Source of the DNA: Ardenticatenaceae bacterium
GTDB taxonomy: Bacteria; Chloroflexota; Anaerolineae; Promineifilales; Promineifilaceae
Reading direction: 5' to 3'
Length of the DNA: 64,000 bases
NCBI GenBank assembly: GCA_020634315.1
Contig: JACKBV010000024.1
Location: forward strand, 8,668-72,667
Shown: positions 1 to 8,704 of the stretch, piece by piece
Position numbering within the stretch: the first letter of the stretch is position 1
Layout of the letters: each line of letters starts with the position of its first letter
The notes under the pieces: model-generated
What the model was told of the DNA's origin: nothing
Seen by the model: the letters and a program-made list of their open reading frames with translations, nothing else
Database searches by the model: none
Translations under genes and position numbers: made by a program

Positions 1-723
1 AATAAAGTTGTAGTGTGATTTAACGCCTTCATCGAACCGCTCTCGTAAGAGTTTGACCATTCCCGGAATGTCGTTGGCTTTTGAAATGATGATAAATGTG
101 TCATTGCCGGGATGCCCGATAAAGTCGTTCAGCGTTCCTTTGTCATTCATGACTTCATTCATGACCATAGCGGCAAAGCGCAGTACCTCATCACCCGCGA
201 CAAATCCATATTCATCGTTAAACGGGCGCAGGTGATCAATGCCGACCAACATGAGGGACCAGTCTGCTGTGCGCATCAGATCACGCAATTGTTCTTCTAG
301 TAATCGACCACTGGGGAGACCCGTCTTTGGATCGCTCATGTTCAGGCGTTGGTGGGTTTTGATTGCCGTACGTACACGTAATTTTAGTTCTTCGATGTCG
401 AACGGTTTTGTGATGTAATCGTCTGCCCCCAATTCCAGGCCTGCGATGCGATCGCTGCGTTCATCCCGCTGGGTGAGGAAGATAATGGGAATGTGACTGG
501 TACGCGTGTTGGTGCGTAGTTCACGGCAGACGGCATACCCATCCATATCTGGCAGCATGATGTCAAGAACAATGAGGTCGGGAAGTTGTTTGCGACATTG
601 ATCGAGTGCATCACCACCACGTGCCGCGACTTCTACGTTGTACCCCTGACCTGTGAAGAAAATACGCAGCATGTTTGAGATATCAAAATCATCTTCTACT
701 ACTAAAATTCGGCCGTTGCTCAT
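1..723 (-). CDS. Response regulator with degenerate GGDEF domain (3' end beyond the window)
   Basis: Reading leftward from the ATG at 723, 241 codons stay open to the window edge, so the protein is truncated here. Residues 1-120 form a receiver domain: acidic pocket E10-D11-D12, phospho-acceptor D54 in LIVLDIMLPD, and the conserved Lys in ADDYITKPF. From about residue 128 a diguanylate-cyclase-like fold follows, with the DPKTGLPSGR entry that usually reads DxLTGLxNR. The signature loop reads IGHPGNDTF where active enzymes have GGDEF, so cyclase activity is doubtful and a binding or scaffold role is likelier (inference). It lies 19 bp after the acyl-ACP-reductase-like gene, as the last visible member of the leftward cluster. 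Confidence 0.85.
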   Translation of the reverse strand, partial: MSNGRILVVEDDFDISNMLRIFFTGQGYNVEVAARGGDALDQCRKQLPDLIVLDIMLPDMDGYAVCRELRTNTRTSHIPIIFLTQRDERSDRIAGLELGADDYITKPFDIEELKLRVRTAIKTHQRLNMSDPKTGLPSGRLLEEQLRDLMRTADWSLMLVGIDHLRPFNDEYGFVAGDEVLRFAAMVMNEVMNDKGTLNDFIGHPGNDTFIIISKANDIPGMVKLLRERFDEGVKSHYNFI

Positions 724-742
724 GAGCTTTTTCCTTAGCTAA

Positions 743-1873
743 TTACAATCGAACAGGATCCACAAAAGCAAGCGTGTCTCGCAAAGTATTATTGTTAGTG
801 GCATGACGGTAGGCTTTGACTCTTGCAATTTCTTCTTCCGTGACAGCTTTTTCAAAGCTTCTAAACCCACCTAACGTGAAACCATGCCTCCCAGCGATTT
901 TATCAATTGTCATGACTTGTGACAATTTTATGTCTTTTCCAAGCGTGAAAGATTCGTAACGTTGTTCCAAGGCCAGCGCCATTGTCTCAGCCATACACGC
1001 ATAAGCCATTTGTGGTGGAAACCCAAAATTGAATCCGAAATTGACTGCTCCGGGTACTTTGACCATGCCCCCTTCAATGACGAGAACGTCGGGGCGTTGT
1101 TCGGCAACCTGGCGGGAGACGTCGCGTGGTCGAGCCACATCGCACACAATTGCTCCGGGTCGCAAATGGTGTGGTTCAATGATGGCGTCTACGGCACTTG
1201 TTACGGTGATGATGAGGTGTGCCTGAGCTAGATGATTTATGTCATCACTGATTGTCACTTGTTGTGTGCCTGCTGCACGAACTTTGTCTGCAACTTGTTC
1301 GAGTTTGGTTTGCTGGCGACCAATGAGGAGCATGTGGGGTGTTTGCCCTGCCAGCATTTCTGCACATACGGAACCAATTGCCCCGGTTGCGCCTACAATG
1401 GCAACTGAAGCTTTATCAAGAGGTGTGCCCATTAAATGAGCGGCTTTTTGTACGGCGTGTACGGCCGTTGCCACTGTATAGCTGTCACCCGTTGTCACTG
1501 GGATGTTTAGCTGTTTGGCAATGGTGACACCCCCGTCGCCCACAACTGACGTAAACGCGCCCAGGCCCAACATCTTTGCCCCCAACCGCTCCGCCATGCG
1601 TCCCGTTTGAATCACTTTGCGATAAACGACAGACGGCGGTAATTCCATCATCCGTTTGGGGGTGAGGGGGCAGGCAATGAACCAGCCTTGCAGGGAACGG
1701 CCGTTTGCCTGTGATTGAATGCCTGTAATTTCAGAAATATAGATAGGGGGGAAAAATAAAGACAAAAAGTCAATCAACCATGTGGGCAGCTTGCCCAGGG
1801 TTGGATACTTACGACTCACATCCCGTTTAGGGTCAATGGGATGGATGATAAAAGCAAATGTGTCTTGCTGCAT
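743..1873 (-). CDS. Long-chain acyl-ACP reductase-like protein (AAR family)
   Basis: 376 residues, longer than cyanobacterial AAR (about 340). It resembles AAR along its length: a LGLGAFTSVVGDGG block (102-115), TTGDSYTVATAV (127-138), a Rossmann loop GATGAIGS (161-168) and MAYACMAETMAL (289-300). C293 in the last block corresponds to the cysteine that carries the acyl thioester in cyanobacterial AAR. The family reduces fatty acyl-ACP to fatty aldehyde with NADPH. No aldehyde-deformylating oxygenase is visible nearby, so the fate of the aldehyde is unknown. The ATG at 1873 follows AAAGGACCT. The gene sits between a beta-helix protein (44 bp upstream) and a response regulator. A different acyl-thioester reductase role is possible. 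Confidence 0.75.
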   Translation of the reverse strand: MQQDTFAFIIHPIDPKRDVSRKYPTLGKLPTWLIDFLSLFFPPIYISEITGIQSQANGRSLQGWFIACPLTPKRMMELPPSVVYRKVIQTGRMAERLGAKMLGLGAFTSVVGDGGVTIAKQLNIPVTTGDSYTVATAVHAVQKAAHLMGTPLDKASVAIVGATGAIGSVCAEMLAGQTPHMLLIGRQQTKLEQVADKVRAAGTQQVTISDDINHLAQAHLIITVTSAVDAIIEPHHLRPGAIVCDVARPRDVSRQVAEQRPDVLVIEGGMVKVPGAVNFGFNFGFPPQMAYACMAETMALALEQRYESFTLGKDIKLSQVMTIDKIAGRHGFTLGGFRSFEKAVTEEEIARVKAYRHATNNNTLRDTLAFVDPVRL

Positions 1874-1917
1874 AGGTCCTTTTATATCCAGGTGAAGGCG
1901 GAAACGGCCGTTGCCCG

Positions 1918-3246
1918 TCAGCTTTCTTCCTTCGTGCGTGGATAAAGTCTTGGATAAGGATATCGTACCCGATGGGCGTGATGATCACTTTGCTCATAGA
2001 CCACATTACGCGTTACATGTTGTCTATCCTGAGTAGCCAGTAACACCACATCAGATTCAATTGTTCGTGCTGGATAAACAATCAACCCCGAACTCAACCG
2101 ACAATGATGCCCCACACAGCCTCCCAGAATCAGCAAATTCGTCTCTTCAAGCTGTCCCTTTATATTAAGCGTTTGCAGTGGTTTACCACCTATCGCGCTT
2201 GCGTGTTGTTCCCCTTCAATTTCCAGACTACCACTCAATACATTAAAATCTGTAAACGTCGTGCCTGCACCAATAAACGAATCGCGCCCAATTACGCACA
2301 ATTGCAAGCACGTATTTTGCGCAATCATCGTATTCTCCATCATCGTGGTCATAAACAAAGCTGAGCGAAACGGCAAAAAGCACCCGTCACTAACCACACT
2401 CAACATCAGTTGGCAGCCCTGTGAAATATTTACATTATTTCCAATAATACAATTATCAATGACAACACCGGCACCAATCGTTACATTGTTTCCAATAACC
2501 GTTGGCCCATGAATAATCGCCGAGGGATCAATCGTCACATTTTTGCCAATTTTCACCAATTCAGAACTGGCTAAAACCTGACGTTGCTCCAAAATGGAGC
2601 GAAAGAGAACCTTCAACTTATAACGCCAATCTTCATTGATCTGATCTTCAACTTTGGCCCCATGTGCAAAGACACCAAACAAAATATCAGCGACAAATAA
2701 ATGCACCCAGTTTTCAACAATAACAAAAGCTTTGCGCGGGAGCTGGTAAACCAAATCCCCTACTTCCGTTGCCATATAAGGTGGAACATGGTAATAGCCT
2801 CGTTCACGTGATTCCGTATCTATCACCATGGGTTCCGCGATGACGCTTTGCGAAACCCCTTGCGGCAAATACCACATATCAACCAGGTACAAATCTCCCT
2901 GCCGAAACAGCGAACTGGCAAGCGGCTTCACATGCTGCACAATTGCCGGGTCATCAACTCGAAACGCAAGACGAATGGGTTTCCCCCCTTCTTGCCCACG
3001 GCTGATAAATTCATTGACTAGTTCTCTGTTAAAAAACAGGTTGTCACGATGAACCAAACATTCAACCGGCTCGTTTTCAATAGTTTGCGCAAATTGCCAG
3101 TTTGGATATTCACGTTCTTCTGTTGTGTGCTCTGCTAAAATGTCACGTTGCCATAGCCAAAGAGGTTTATTCTGCACACGCAGATCTCTGGCTGGCTCAT
3201 TAAAAGGAGCGATTTGAGTGGTCTCTGTAAGAATAATACGGCGCAT
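1918..3246 (-). CDS. GlmU-like protein with C-terminal left-handed beta-helix
   Basis: 442 residues. From about residue 230 the sequence shows hexapeptide repeats of the left-handed beta-helix type, for example IDPSAIIHGPTVIGNNVTIG, IGNNVNIS and IGRDSFIGAGTTF. These fold into acyl- or nucleotidyl-transferase trimers. The first 220 residues contain a stretch (LVHRDNLFFNRELVNEFI) reminiscent of a sugar-nucleotidyltransferase core, but no GxGTRL-type P-loop is seen, so that half is probably non-catalytic. I do not know the substrate. Its place between the V4R protein (35 bp upstream) and the AAR-like enzyme suggests it acts on, or organises, the same lipid-derived product. No good Shine-Dalgarno is visible before the ATG at 3246. 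Confidence 0.7.
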   Translation of the reverse strand: MRRIILTETTQIAPFNEPARDLRVQNKPLWLWQRDILAEHTTEEREYPNWQFAQTIENEPVECLVHRDNLFFNRELVNEFISRGQEGGKPIRLAFRVDDPAIVQHVKPLASSLFRQGDLYLVDMWYLPQGVSQSVIAEPMVIDTESRERGYYHVPPYMATEVGDLVYQLPRKAFVIVENWVHLFVADILFGVFAHGAKVEDQINEDWRYKLKVLFRSILEQRQVLASSELVKIGKNVTIDPSAIIHGPTVIGNNVTIGAGVVIDNCIIGNNVNISQGCQLMLSVVSDGCFLPFRSALFMTTMMENTMIAQNTCLQLCVIGRDSFIGAGTTFTDFNVLSGSLEIEGEQHASAIGGKPLQTLNIKGQLEETNLLILGGCVGHHCRLSSGLIVYPARTIESDVVLLATQDRQHVTRNVVYEQSDHHAHRVRYPYPRLYPRTKEES

Positions 3247-3281
3247 AATGTAGCAGCCCGATAAGCTAACTTGGACTTTTT

Positions 3282-3923
3282 CTAAACAATCGGTTTCTTA
3301 GAAATAACGATTGTACAATTGTCATCACCACAAGCAATACAACTAACCTCTTCCACACGAAAACGCCTGCCACGGCTTACCCAATCCAAACTCTGTTCTA
3401 ATAAGCCTACGGCCAAATGGCAGCAAGGTGTGCTCGAAGTTCGATTCCAACATACTGGGCAACGTTCAATTACCCATAAATAACCCCTTTCATCTTCTCC
3501 CAAATGAACACGCTGATCGGTGAACTTATTAAAAGTCTCGGCAAAAACCTCAAGACCAATTTTTATTTTAATGCCCAACGGCAAAATACGGCTTGCTAAA
3601 TCCGTAATTCCCAACACCGGAACAAACTCTTGTAAAGCATACTTCCAGGTTTCTCTGCCTGCCCTTAATGCCAGGCCACGTCCTCCACGTACACCATACA
3701 TATCATCCAGTGTTTGTTGAATGGCGCTTACTTCCTCAAAAGAAAACTCTAGCGCCAAATTGTTGGGTGGGTAATTGTTAACCAGAGGATAAAGATGGGC
3801 AAGGTTTAAAACTGCATTGACACCATGATGCCCCATAATTTGTTCCATGGCCGTCAAAATAATGCGTCCCATTTTGTTGGGATAATAATATTGTGTATCA
3901 GTTGCTACCTGTACTTTATTCAC
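3282..3923 (-). CDS. V4R-domain small-molecule-binding protein
   Basis: 213 residues. The C-terminal half matches the 4-vinyl-reductase (V4R) pattern seen in BchJ, XylR/DmpR sensor domains and archaeal paralogues: a conserved ALRAGRETWKYAL helix, a CPVCWNR motif, and a closing VEEVSCIACGDDNCTIVI with three Cys that could bind a metal. V4R domains bind small hydrophobic ligands. There is no DNA-binding or ATPase domain here, so this is a standalone binding protein. It overlaps the upstream hydrolase by 8 bp, which implies translational coupling. Next to an AAR-like reductase, a fatty-acid or aldehyde-like ligand is plausible (inference). Confidence 0.75.
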   Translation of the reverse strand: MNKVQVATDTQYYYPNKMGRIILTAMEQIMGHHGVNAVLNLAHLYPLVNNYPPNNLALEFSFEEVSAIQQTLDDMYGVRGGRGLALRAGRETWKYALQEFVPVLGITDLASRILPLGIKIKIGLEVFAETFNKFTDQRVHLGEDERGYLWVIERCPVCWNRTSSTPCCHLAVGLLEQSLDWVSRGRRFRVEEVSCIACGDDNCTIVISKKPIV

Positions 3924-4746
3924 TAGCTTCTCTTACCATTTCTGTTACATGGTTGTTTTGCAGAAACGTCCCCAAAGTTTGCATAAACGTTTCTGGTTCA
4001 TCGATCATTGGGAAATGGCGCGAATGGGCCATCATGGCTACTTGGTTTAGTTGGACATTTTTGTTGAGTAATTTGGCATTATTTGGTGAAACAATATTGT
4101 CTTTCATGCCATAAATGCCCAGAGTAGGTATATCTAAATGTGACAAATCTTCGCGTAAATCTGTGTCACGTAAATCGCCGATGCTGCGGAAGAAAGATTC
4201 AATGGTTGTTCGTTGCACATCCCTAAAAATCATGCTGCGGACTTTTTTGGAATCACGGGCAAGTAAGATGCGCATGATAGAGTGGACAATAATAGGGTAA
4301 CGCCAAATTAATTTGGCAATAGAACCATAGCCCGCCAATTGCAGAAACGGATTTAGGGATTTACCGACGACAGGAGAACCCACAACAGCAACTTTCCGAA
4401 CACTGTCCGGATAAGAAAGTGCCATTTGTAGGGCCACCGTACCGCCCATTGAATGACCAAAAACGGGCGCATGTTGAATTCCCAGTACCGTCATGAACTG
4501 GTTAACCATCTCAACATAGCTGTCAATGCGAAACGAAGAGGATGAAGCCCTGGCACCTGTTGCCGAATCACCAAACCCCCAAAAATCAAGCGCATAAACA
4601 CGGTAGCGTCCGGTTTTGGCGAGAGTGATCATTGGCTCTCGCCATACATCCCAGGAATTTATCCATCCATGTAAGAGGATAACAGGCTCTCCGCGCCCAA
4701 TAGATTCATAATGCAGAATACCTTGTTCTGTGACGATGGAACTCAC
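3916..4746 (-). CDS. Alpha/beta-hydrolase fold protein
   Basis: 276 residues. It has the complete alpha/beta-hydrolase signature: oxyanion segment LLHGWINSWDVW, nucleophile elbow GHSMGG, the acid near GIYGMKDNIVSP and the catalytic His in AHSRHFPMIDEPE. No signal peptide, so it should act in the cytoplasm. The substrate cannot be assigned; esters, thioesters and haloalkanes are all handled by relatives. Translation starts at GTG 4746, five bases after a GAGG ribosome-binding site. The stop overlaps the start of the V4R gene. It is the first gene of the tight hydrolase/V4R/beta-helix/AAR/regulator run, with 231 bp separating it from the GTPase gene upstream. Confidence 0.8.
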   Translation of the reverse strand: MSSIVTEQGILHYESIGRGEPVILLHGWINSWDVWREPMITLAKTGRYRVYALDFWGFGDSATGARASSSSFRIDSYVEMVNQFMTVLGIQHAPVFGHSMGGTVALQMALSYPDSVRKVAVVGSPVVGKSLNPFLQLAGYGSIAKLIWRYPIIVHSIMRILLARDSKKVRSMIFRDVQRTTIESFFRSIGDLRDTDLREDLSHLDIPTLGIYGMKDNIVSPNNAKLLNKNVQLNQVAMMAHSRHFPMIDEPETFMQTLGTFLQNNHVTEMVREASE

Positions 4747-4977
4747 GCTAACCTCAATATTGCTTGCATTTATGCGACAATCATGAATAACTCCCCTTTC
4801 TTCCGGACAAAACTTTCCTGAGGTAGTCCTTCTGGTCGCTTTAACCCGACGATCAAGAGTGGTTTATGCACACAACGGGTATTGTATATGTTAAAAATAC
4901 TAGCACCAGCCTTAAAAACCGACCGTGAAAAGGAGGTTAAGGTGCTGTAAATGAGACGTTAACTATACAAAGTATGG

Positions 4978-5526
4978 TTAATCGTCTGCATTCTCCTCTT
5001 GATCTAACTGCTCCAATATTGAGTACAGCAACTCTAGCAAAACATTTTTGACGCTTTCCTTATCAACAGCAACACAAGGTAGGATTTTTACCTCTGGGCG
5101 GAGACGGAGGATAATTCTCAAGTCTTCTGGATCCCAGGCATCTTCTTGGTCTTGTTTGTTTGCCGCAACAACATAGGGTGTGGAAGCATAACTTTCAAAG
5201 GTTTCCAAGATGCGCTTGGCTTCACGGAAGGTTTCTGGCTTGGTGCTGTCAACCATGACAACAAACCCAAGCATACCTTGAGATAAAATGTCCCACATGA
5301 AATCAAAGCGGCGTTGACCTGGTGTACCGAACAGGTATAAGACCAAGTCGTCGTCTACAGTGATACGGCCGAAATCCATAGCAACAGTCGTGCTTTCTTT
5401 GATTTTTTCCGCACTGCTGGTAATTTTCCGCTCTGTTGAAACGACGTCAATTTCGCTGATTGTACCGATGAACTCTGTTTTACCCGCTGAAAACGGGCCG
5501 GTGATGACCATTTTGACAGCTTGCAT
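4978..5526 (-). CDS. Small Ras-like GTPase (MglA/conservon type)
   Basis: 182 residues, the size of a single G domain. G1 is GPFSAGKT (10-17), G3 reads LFGTPGQRRF, G4 is NKQD and G5 is CVAVDK. The TPGQ switch II and absence of a lipidation signal resemble MglA and the GTPase of actinobacterial conservons rather than translation GTPases. Such proteins set polarity or act as switches downstream of receptors, and usually pair with a Roadblock protein, which I do not see here. An AAGG site lies nine bases before the ATG. The neighbouring PATAN protein (175 bp upstream, same strand) is a frequent companion of GTPases and response regulators. Role: signalling switch (inference). Confidence 0.8.
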   Translation of the reverse strand: MQAVKMVITGPFSAGKTEFIGTISEIDVVSTERKITSSAEKIKESTTVAMDFGRITVDDDLVLYLFGTPGQRRFDFMWDILSQGMLGFVVMVDSTKPETFREAKRILETFESYASTPYVVAANKQDQEDAWDPEDLRIILRLRPEVKILPCVAVDKESVKNVLLELLYSILEQLDQEENADD

Positions 5527-5701
5527 AAATAATTACCTTCACAGCAAAGTGAAATAAAAAATACTATCACTACCAGTTGTAAAAACTGTGTATAACTGAT
5601 TGTTATTGGATTTAATCAACTACATTCGATTTAGTAGTTTGGATAAGCTTTTATATAAATGTTGACATCGATGTTGATGTAACAACCAGTTATTAACGAA
5701 G

Positions 5702-6550
5702 CTAGAGACCGCGAATGCGGTCGATGAGACGAATAACAACCGAACGTTTTTCCGCTGGCGATTGTTGTTCGGATGCGTGATCACGACGAGAAGTAGTAGC
5801 GGTGGTAGTGGTGGATGTCGTTGCTGACGACTCTGTCTTTTGGGGGGTTGTGAATTCTACTAGGCCGGCTTGCAGCATACCGTAAACAATGCGCCGTATT
5901 TCGAAGTCACTTAAATTGTTGGCTCTGGCAATTTGCCTGATTGAGTTGCGCGGATTAATAAAAGAAATAACGCGCCACTCTTCAACCGTCAGATTAATAT
6001 TACGCAGCCGCGCATCTGGTCGATCAGTAAAACGCAATGAGACATCCAGGTCGGGCAGCTCTTCTTGAAGAATTTCCCATTCTTTTAGCCGCCGACTTCC
6101 TTCCATGATGACGCTTTCTAGATCTATCGGGATTGTGATGCGATCTGGGGAAGGCAATTCGTTGGCATCAAAGCGGAACAGCCCTTCTGCCCAGGTGAAT
6201 AGTTTGTAGACAACATCCAGGACGTATTGGCGAACGCTTTGGATAATGTCACTTTGAGTGACATACCCGGCTTGAATAAGCAGGTGTCCAAGCTGTTTGT
6301 CGCTGGTCCCTTTTGCTTTTGTCTGAATGATTCTGGCTTGTTCTTCTGATAATTTACCTGCGTTTTGCAGGACAATTGCCAGGTTGCTGTTTTCACTGCC
6401 CATATGAGCGTAAATCAGTTTGCCTTCACGAAAAGATACGTGAGCAACCTCTTTACCCTGTATGGTCAATGTGCCAGTCTTTCGTGCCAGATTGATCAGG
6501 TTAAGTAATTGTGTTGTGGAAAAGTCACGCAAGTTCCCTTTTAGGGCCAT
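5702..6550 (-). CDS. DUF4388/PATAN-domain signalling protein
   Basis: 282 residues. The N-terminus (ALKGNLRDFSTTQLLNLINLARKTGTL) is the typical opening of a PATAN/DUF4388 domain, and the ISFREGKLIYA-like strand follows at VSFREGKLIYAHM. This domain is known as a protein-interaction module in bacterial signalling, often beside receiver domains. Residues about 190-245 look like a winged-helix segment (WRVISFINPRNSIRQIARANNLSDFEIRRIVYGML). A Ser/Thr-rich linker and a basic C-terminus follow. It is the first gene of the leftward cluster that ends in the response regulator at 1-723. A link from receiver to PATAN to GTPase is a reasonable but unproven reading. Confidence 0.8.
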   Translation of the reverse strand: MALKGNLRDFSTTQLLNLINLARKTGTLTIQGKEVAHVSFREGKLIYAHMGSENSNLAIVLQNAGKLSEEQARIIQTKAKGTSDKQLGHLLIQAGYVTQSDIIQSVRQYVLDVVYKLFTWAEGLFRFDANELPSPDRITIPIDLESVIMEGSRRLKEWEILQEELPDLDVSLRFTDRPDARLRNINLTVEEWRVISFINPRNSIRQIARANNLSDFEIRRIVYGMLQAGLVEFTTPQKTESSATTSTTTTATTSRRDHASEQQSPAEKRSVVIRLIDRIRGL

Positions 6551-6858
6551 GGTTTTATTCTTGTAGTTCTTAGTTTTGATTTAGGGTATGAGGTTGTCTG
6601 CCACTATCCCCTTTATGCCGGGTAATTTATCAATGCAAAGTTTTTGATGGATGAAATTTTATGGTACTTTGCATTAATTCTTTACATATTTCTAATTACG
6701 AAGCGCATTATACATGGTGTAAAAAGTCAAGTCAAACATACTTCTGTCTTATATTAAGCCTTTTGTTTCTCTGGATTGGACAAGATTGTGTAGAAGAATT
6801 TCTTGTTGAGATGCTGGTTCGTATGTACAATAGTGACATTGTAGAAATTGTTTGCTGT
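6551..6858. other. AT-rich divergent intergenic region
   Basis: 308 bases with no convincing ORF. It separates the leftward PATAN gene from the rightward tRNA-Leu, so it should hold promoters for both. A candidate tRNA promoter is listed separately. No clear dyad or riboswitch-like structure was seen. Confidence 0.5.
6803..6831 (+). promoter_or_regulatory. Candidate sigma-70 promoter for tRNA-Leu
   Basis: TTGTTG (6803-6808), 17-bp spacer, TACAAT (6826-6831). Predicted start near 6838, about 20 bases before the tRNA. The -35 is only a partial match. Confidence 0.35.
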
Positions 6859-6941
<83 letters not shown>

Positions 6942-6945
6942 CTAG

Positions 6946-6975
6946 AAAATGGCCCATATGTGGGCCATTTTTGTT
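6946..6975 (+). terminator. Rho-independent terminator after tRNA-Leu
   Basis: AATGGCCCA/TGGGCCATT hairpin with a 3-4 base loop followed by a T-rich run, five bases after the tRNA. tilS starts just downstream, so this may separate or attenuate its transcription. Confidence 0.75.
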
Positions 6976-6987
6976 TTCAGGTCTTGT

Positions 6988-8445
6988 ATGGTGCAGCTGC
7001 GAACGCATGTCCAGCATTTTTTAGAGGAAGTTGACTTTGGGAAACGGCCGTTTCCCCATTTCCCACCCAAGCTCATTGTTGGTGTATCTGGGGGGACGGA
7101 CTCATTGGCGCTGCTGCACGTGCTGCGTTCGATTTTGCCCGCGGAGCAACTGCTGGTCGCTCATTTAAATCATGGGTTACGGAGTGCCGCGGCAACGGAT
7201 GCGGCTTTTGTGCAAACAACGGCTCAGGCTTGGGGCGTGCGCTGTGTGGTGGAAGTTGTAGATGTGGCCGCGCTGGCAAAGCAGAAAGGCGTTTCGCTTG
7301 AAGAGGCGGGGCGGCAGGCACGCTACCAATTTTTTGCGCGATTAGCCAGGCAGGAAGAGGCAACGGCCGTTGCTGTTGCGCACAACGCCGATGACCAGGC
7401 AGAGACAGTGCTGCTGCATGTGCTGCGCGGGTCGGGTCTATTGGGGCTGCGCGGGATGCGCCCGGTTTCGCCCATGCCGCAGGGGGATGGTGTCTGGCTG
7501 TTACGGCCGTTTCTCGCCATTTCTCGTGCTGAGATTGAAGCATATTGCCAGGAAAACCAACTGCATCCTGTTGAAGATGCCAGTAATCAAGAGCTAATCT
7601 TTTTGCGTAATCGCTTGCGTCATGAATTGCTGCCCTTGCTGGCCGCCTATAATCCGGCCATCAAAACCCGTTTGCAGCACATGGCGGACATTGTTGCTGC
7701 GGATTACGACTTGTTGGATGCCATTGTCACGGAGACGTGGGAGCAAGTTTATTATGGCGCTGGCGATGGGTGGTTAGCTTGGCGTCGCTCGTCGTGGCGG
7801 GATTTACCGCTTAGCTTGCGCCGTGCGCTGTTGCGTAAAGCTATCTTTCAACTCGAACCGCAGTTAGCTGATGTTACTTTTCGGGTGATAGAGTCGGCGC
7901 GGCAGGTAGCGGAAACCAAAGTGGCGCAGGTCGCGGCTGCGCTGCCGGGCGGGCTGGTGCTGCGGGCTTTGTATGATTTGGTATATGTGATAAGGGAAAC
8001 GGCCGTTTTGCCGGTTTCTGGCCCACAGTTAGAAGGTGAACGAGAATTGCCTGTCCCTGGCACCATACAGCTTGCCGACGGCTGGCAGCTAGTGGCAGAG
8101 TTACAAACTGCATCTGCTGTGCCAGATGTGCAGCACAATGAAGACCCCTGGCATGCTTTTGTAGATGTTGGCGAGGCAGCGGTTTTGCAGGTGCGCTCTC
8201 GCTTGCCTGGCGAAAGATGGCAGCCATTGGGGATGGGCGGACATTCGACAAAGGTTAAAGAAGTTATGATTAACCGTCGTATTCCGGCGCAGCTGCGTGA
8301 AAAATGGCCGTTGGTGGCCGTGGATGAGCACCTTGTCTGGATGGTTGGACAGCAAATAGACGAGCGGGTAAAGGTAACGGCCGTTACGCAGCGCATTGTC
8401 CATTTATATTGTTACCAGAAATTTCGTGCCGTATCGCAAATTTGA
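6988..8445 (+). CDS. tilS: tRNA(Ile)-lysidine synthase
   Basis: 485 residues from the ATG at 6988; an earlier in-frame ATG at 6949 lies inside the tRNA terminator and is unlikely. The PP-loop SGGTDS (34-39) that activates ATP is intact, and HNADDQAETVLLHVLRGSG is a hallmark of the family. The C-terminal domain is present. The enzyme converts C34 of tRNA-Ile(CAT) to lysidine, changing its identity from Met to Ile. The ACGGCCGT repeat occurs five times within the gene. One copy encodes KRPFP at residues 19-23, just before the first strand, where other TilS proteins usually have no such segment. A CAT-anticodon tRNA lies 260 bp downstream. Confidence 0.93.
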   Translation: MVQLRTHVQHFLEEVDFGKRPFPHFPPKLIVGVSGGTDSLALLHVLRSILPAEQLLVAHLNHGLRSAAATDAAFVQTTAQAWGVRCVVEVVDVAALAKQKGVSLEEAGRQARYQFFARLARQEEATAVAVAHNADDQAETVLLHVLRGSGLLGLRGMRPVSPMPQGDGVWLLRPFLAISRAEIEAYCQENQLHPVEDASNQELIFLRNRLRHELLPLLAAYNPAIKTRLQHMADIVAADYDLLDAIVTETWEQVYYGAGDGWLAWRRSSWRDLPLSLRRALLRKAIFQLEPQLADVTFRVIESARQVAETKVAQVAAALPGGLVLRALYDLVYVIRETAVLPVSGPQLEGERELPVPGTIQLADGWQLVAELQTASAVPDVQHNEDPWHAFVDVGEAAVLQVRSRLPGERWQPLGMGGHSTKVKEVMINRRIPAQLREKWPLVAVDEHLVWMVGQQIDERVKVTAVTQRIVHLYCYQKFRAVSQI

Positions 8446-8446
8446 G

Positions 8447-8475
8447 TTGACGTTGGCATAGATGAAAAGTATACT
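8447..8475 (+). promoter_or_regulatory. Sigma-70 promoter of the Pro-Gly-Met/Ile2 tRNA operon
   Basis: TTGACG (8447-8452), 17-bp spacer, TATACT (8470-8475). The start would fall near 8482, eleven bases before tRNA-Pro. It is the best promoter match in the window. Confidence 0.75.
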
Positions 8476-8492
8476 ACCGGCTGTTAACAACA

Positions 8493-8566
8493 CGGGGCGT
8501 AGCTCAGCTTGGCAGAGCGCTCGGTTTGGGTCCGAGAGGTCGTCAGTTCAAATCTGGCCGCCCCGA
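8493..8566 (+). tRNA. tRNA-Pro (anticodon TGG)
   Basis: 74 nt. Acceptor CGGGGCG pairs with CGCCCCG (8559-8565). Anticodon stem CTCGG/CCGAG around TTTGGGT. T-arm GTCAG TTCAAAT CTGGC. First gene of a three-tRNA operon. Confidence 0.95.
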
Positions 8567-8604
8567 CTTCCGTGATTAGTGAGCAATAGACTGGTTACAG
8601 ATAA

Positions 8605-8675
8605 GCGGCAGTGGTGTAGGGGTAACACAACAGCCTTCCAAGCTGTTATCACGGGTTCGAATCCCGTCTGCCGCT
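8605..8675 (+). tRNA. tRNA-Gly (anticodon TCC)
   Basis: 71 nt. Acceptor GCGGCAG/CTGCCGC, anticodon loop CTTCCAA, T-arm ACGGG TTCGAAT CCCGT. Second gene of the tRNA operon, 38 bases after tRNA-Pro. Confidence 0.95.
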
Positions 8676-8704
8676 CTTTTCATTCACGGTAATCGTAAAT
8701 GATC

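Noticed and set aside
743..1873. Shikimate or alanine dehydrogenase for the AAR-like gene
   Set aside because: The Rossmann loop alone is generic; the LGLGAFTS, TTGDSYT and ACMAE blocks with C293 fit acyl-ACP reductase better.
6949..6987. Upstream ATG as tilS start
   Set aside because: It lies inside the tRNA-Leu terminator hairpin; the ATG at 6988 matches the usual TilS N-terminus better.
7073..7543. 156-codon frame antisense to tilS
   Set aside because: Low-complexity Ala/Pro/Arg composition; tilS motifs are unambiguous.
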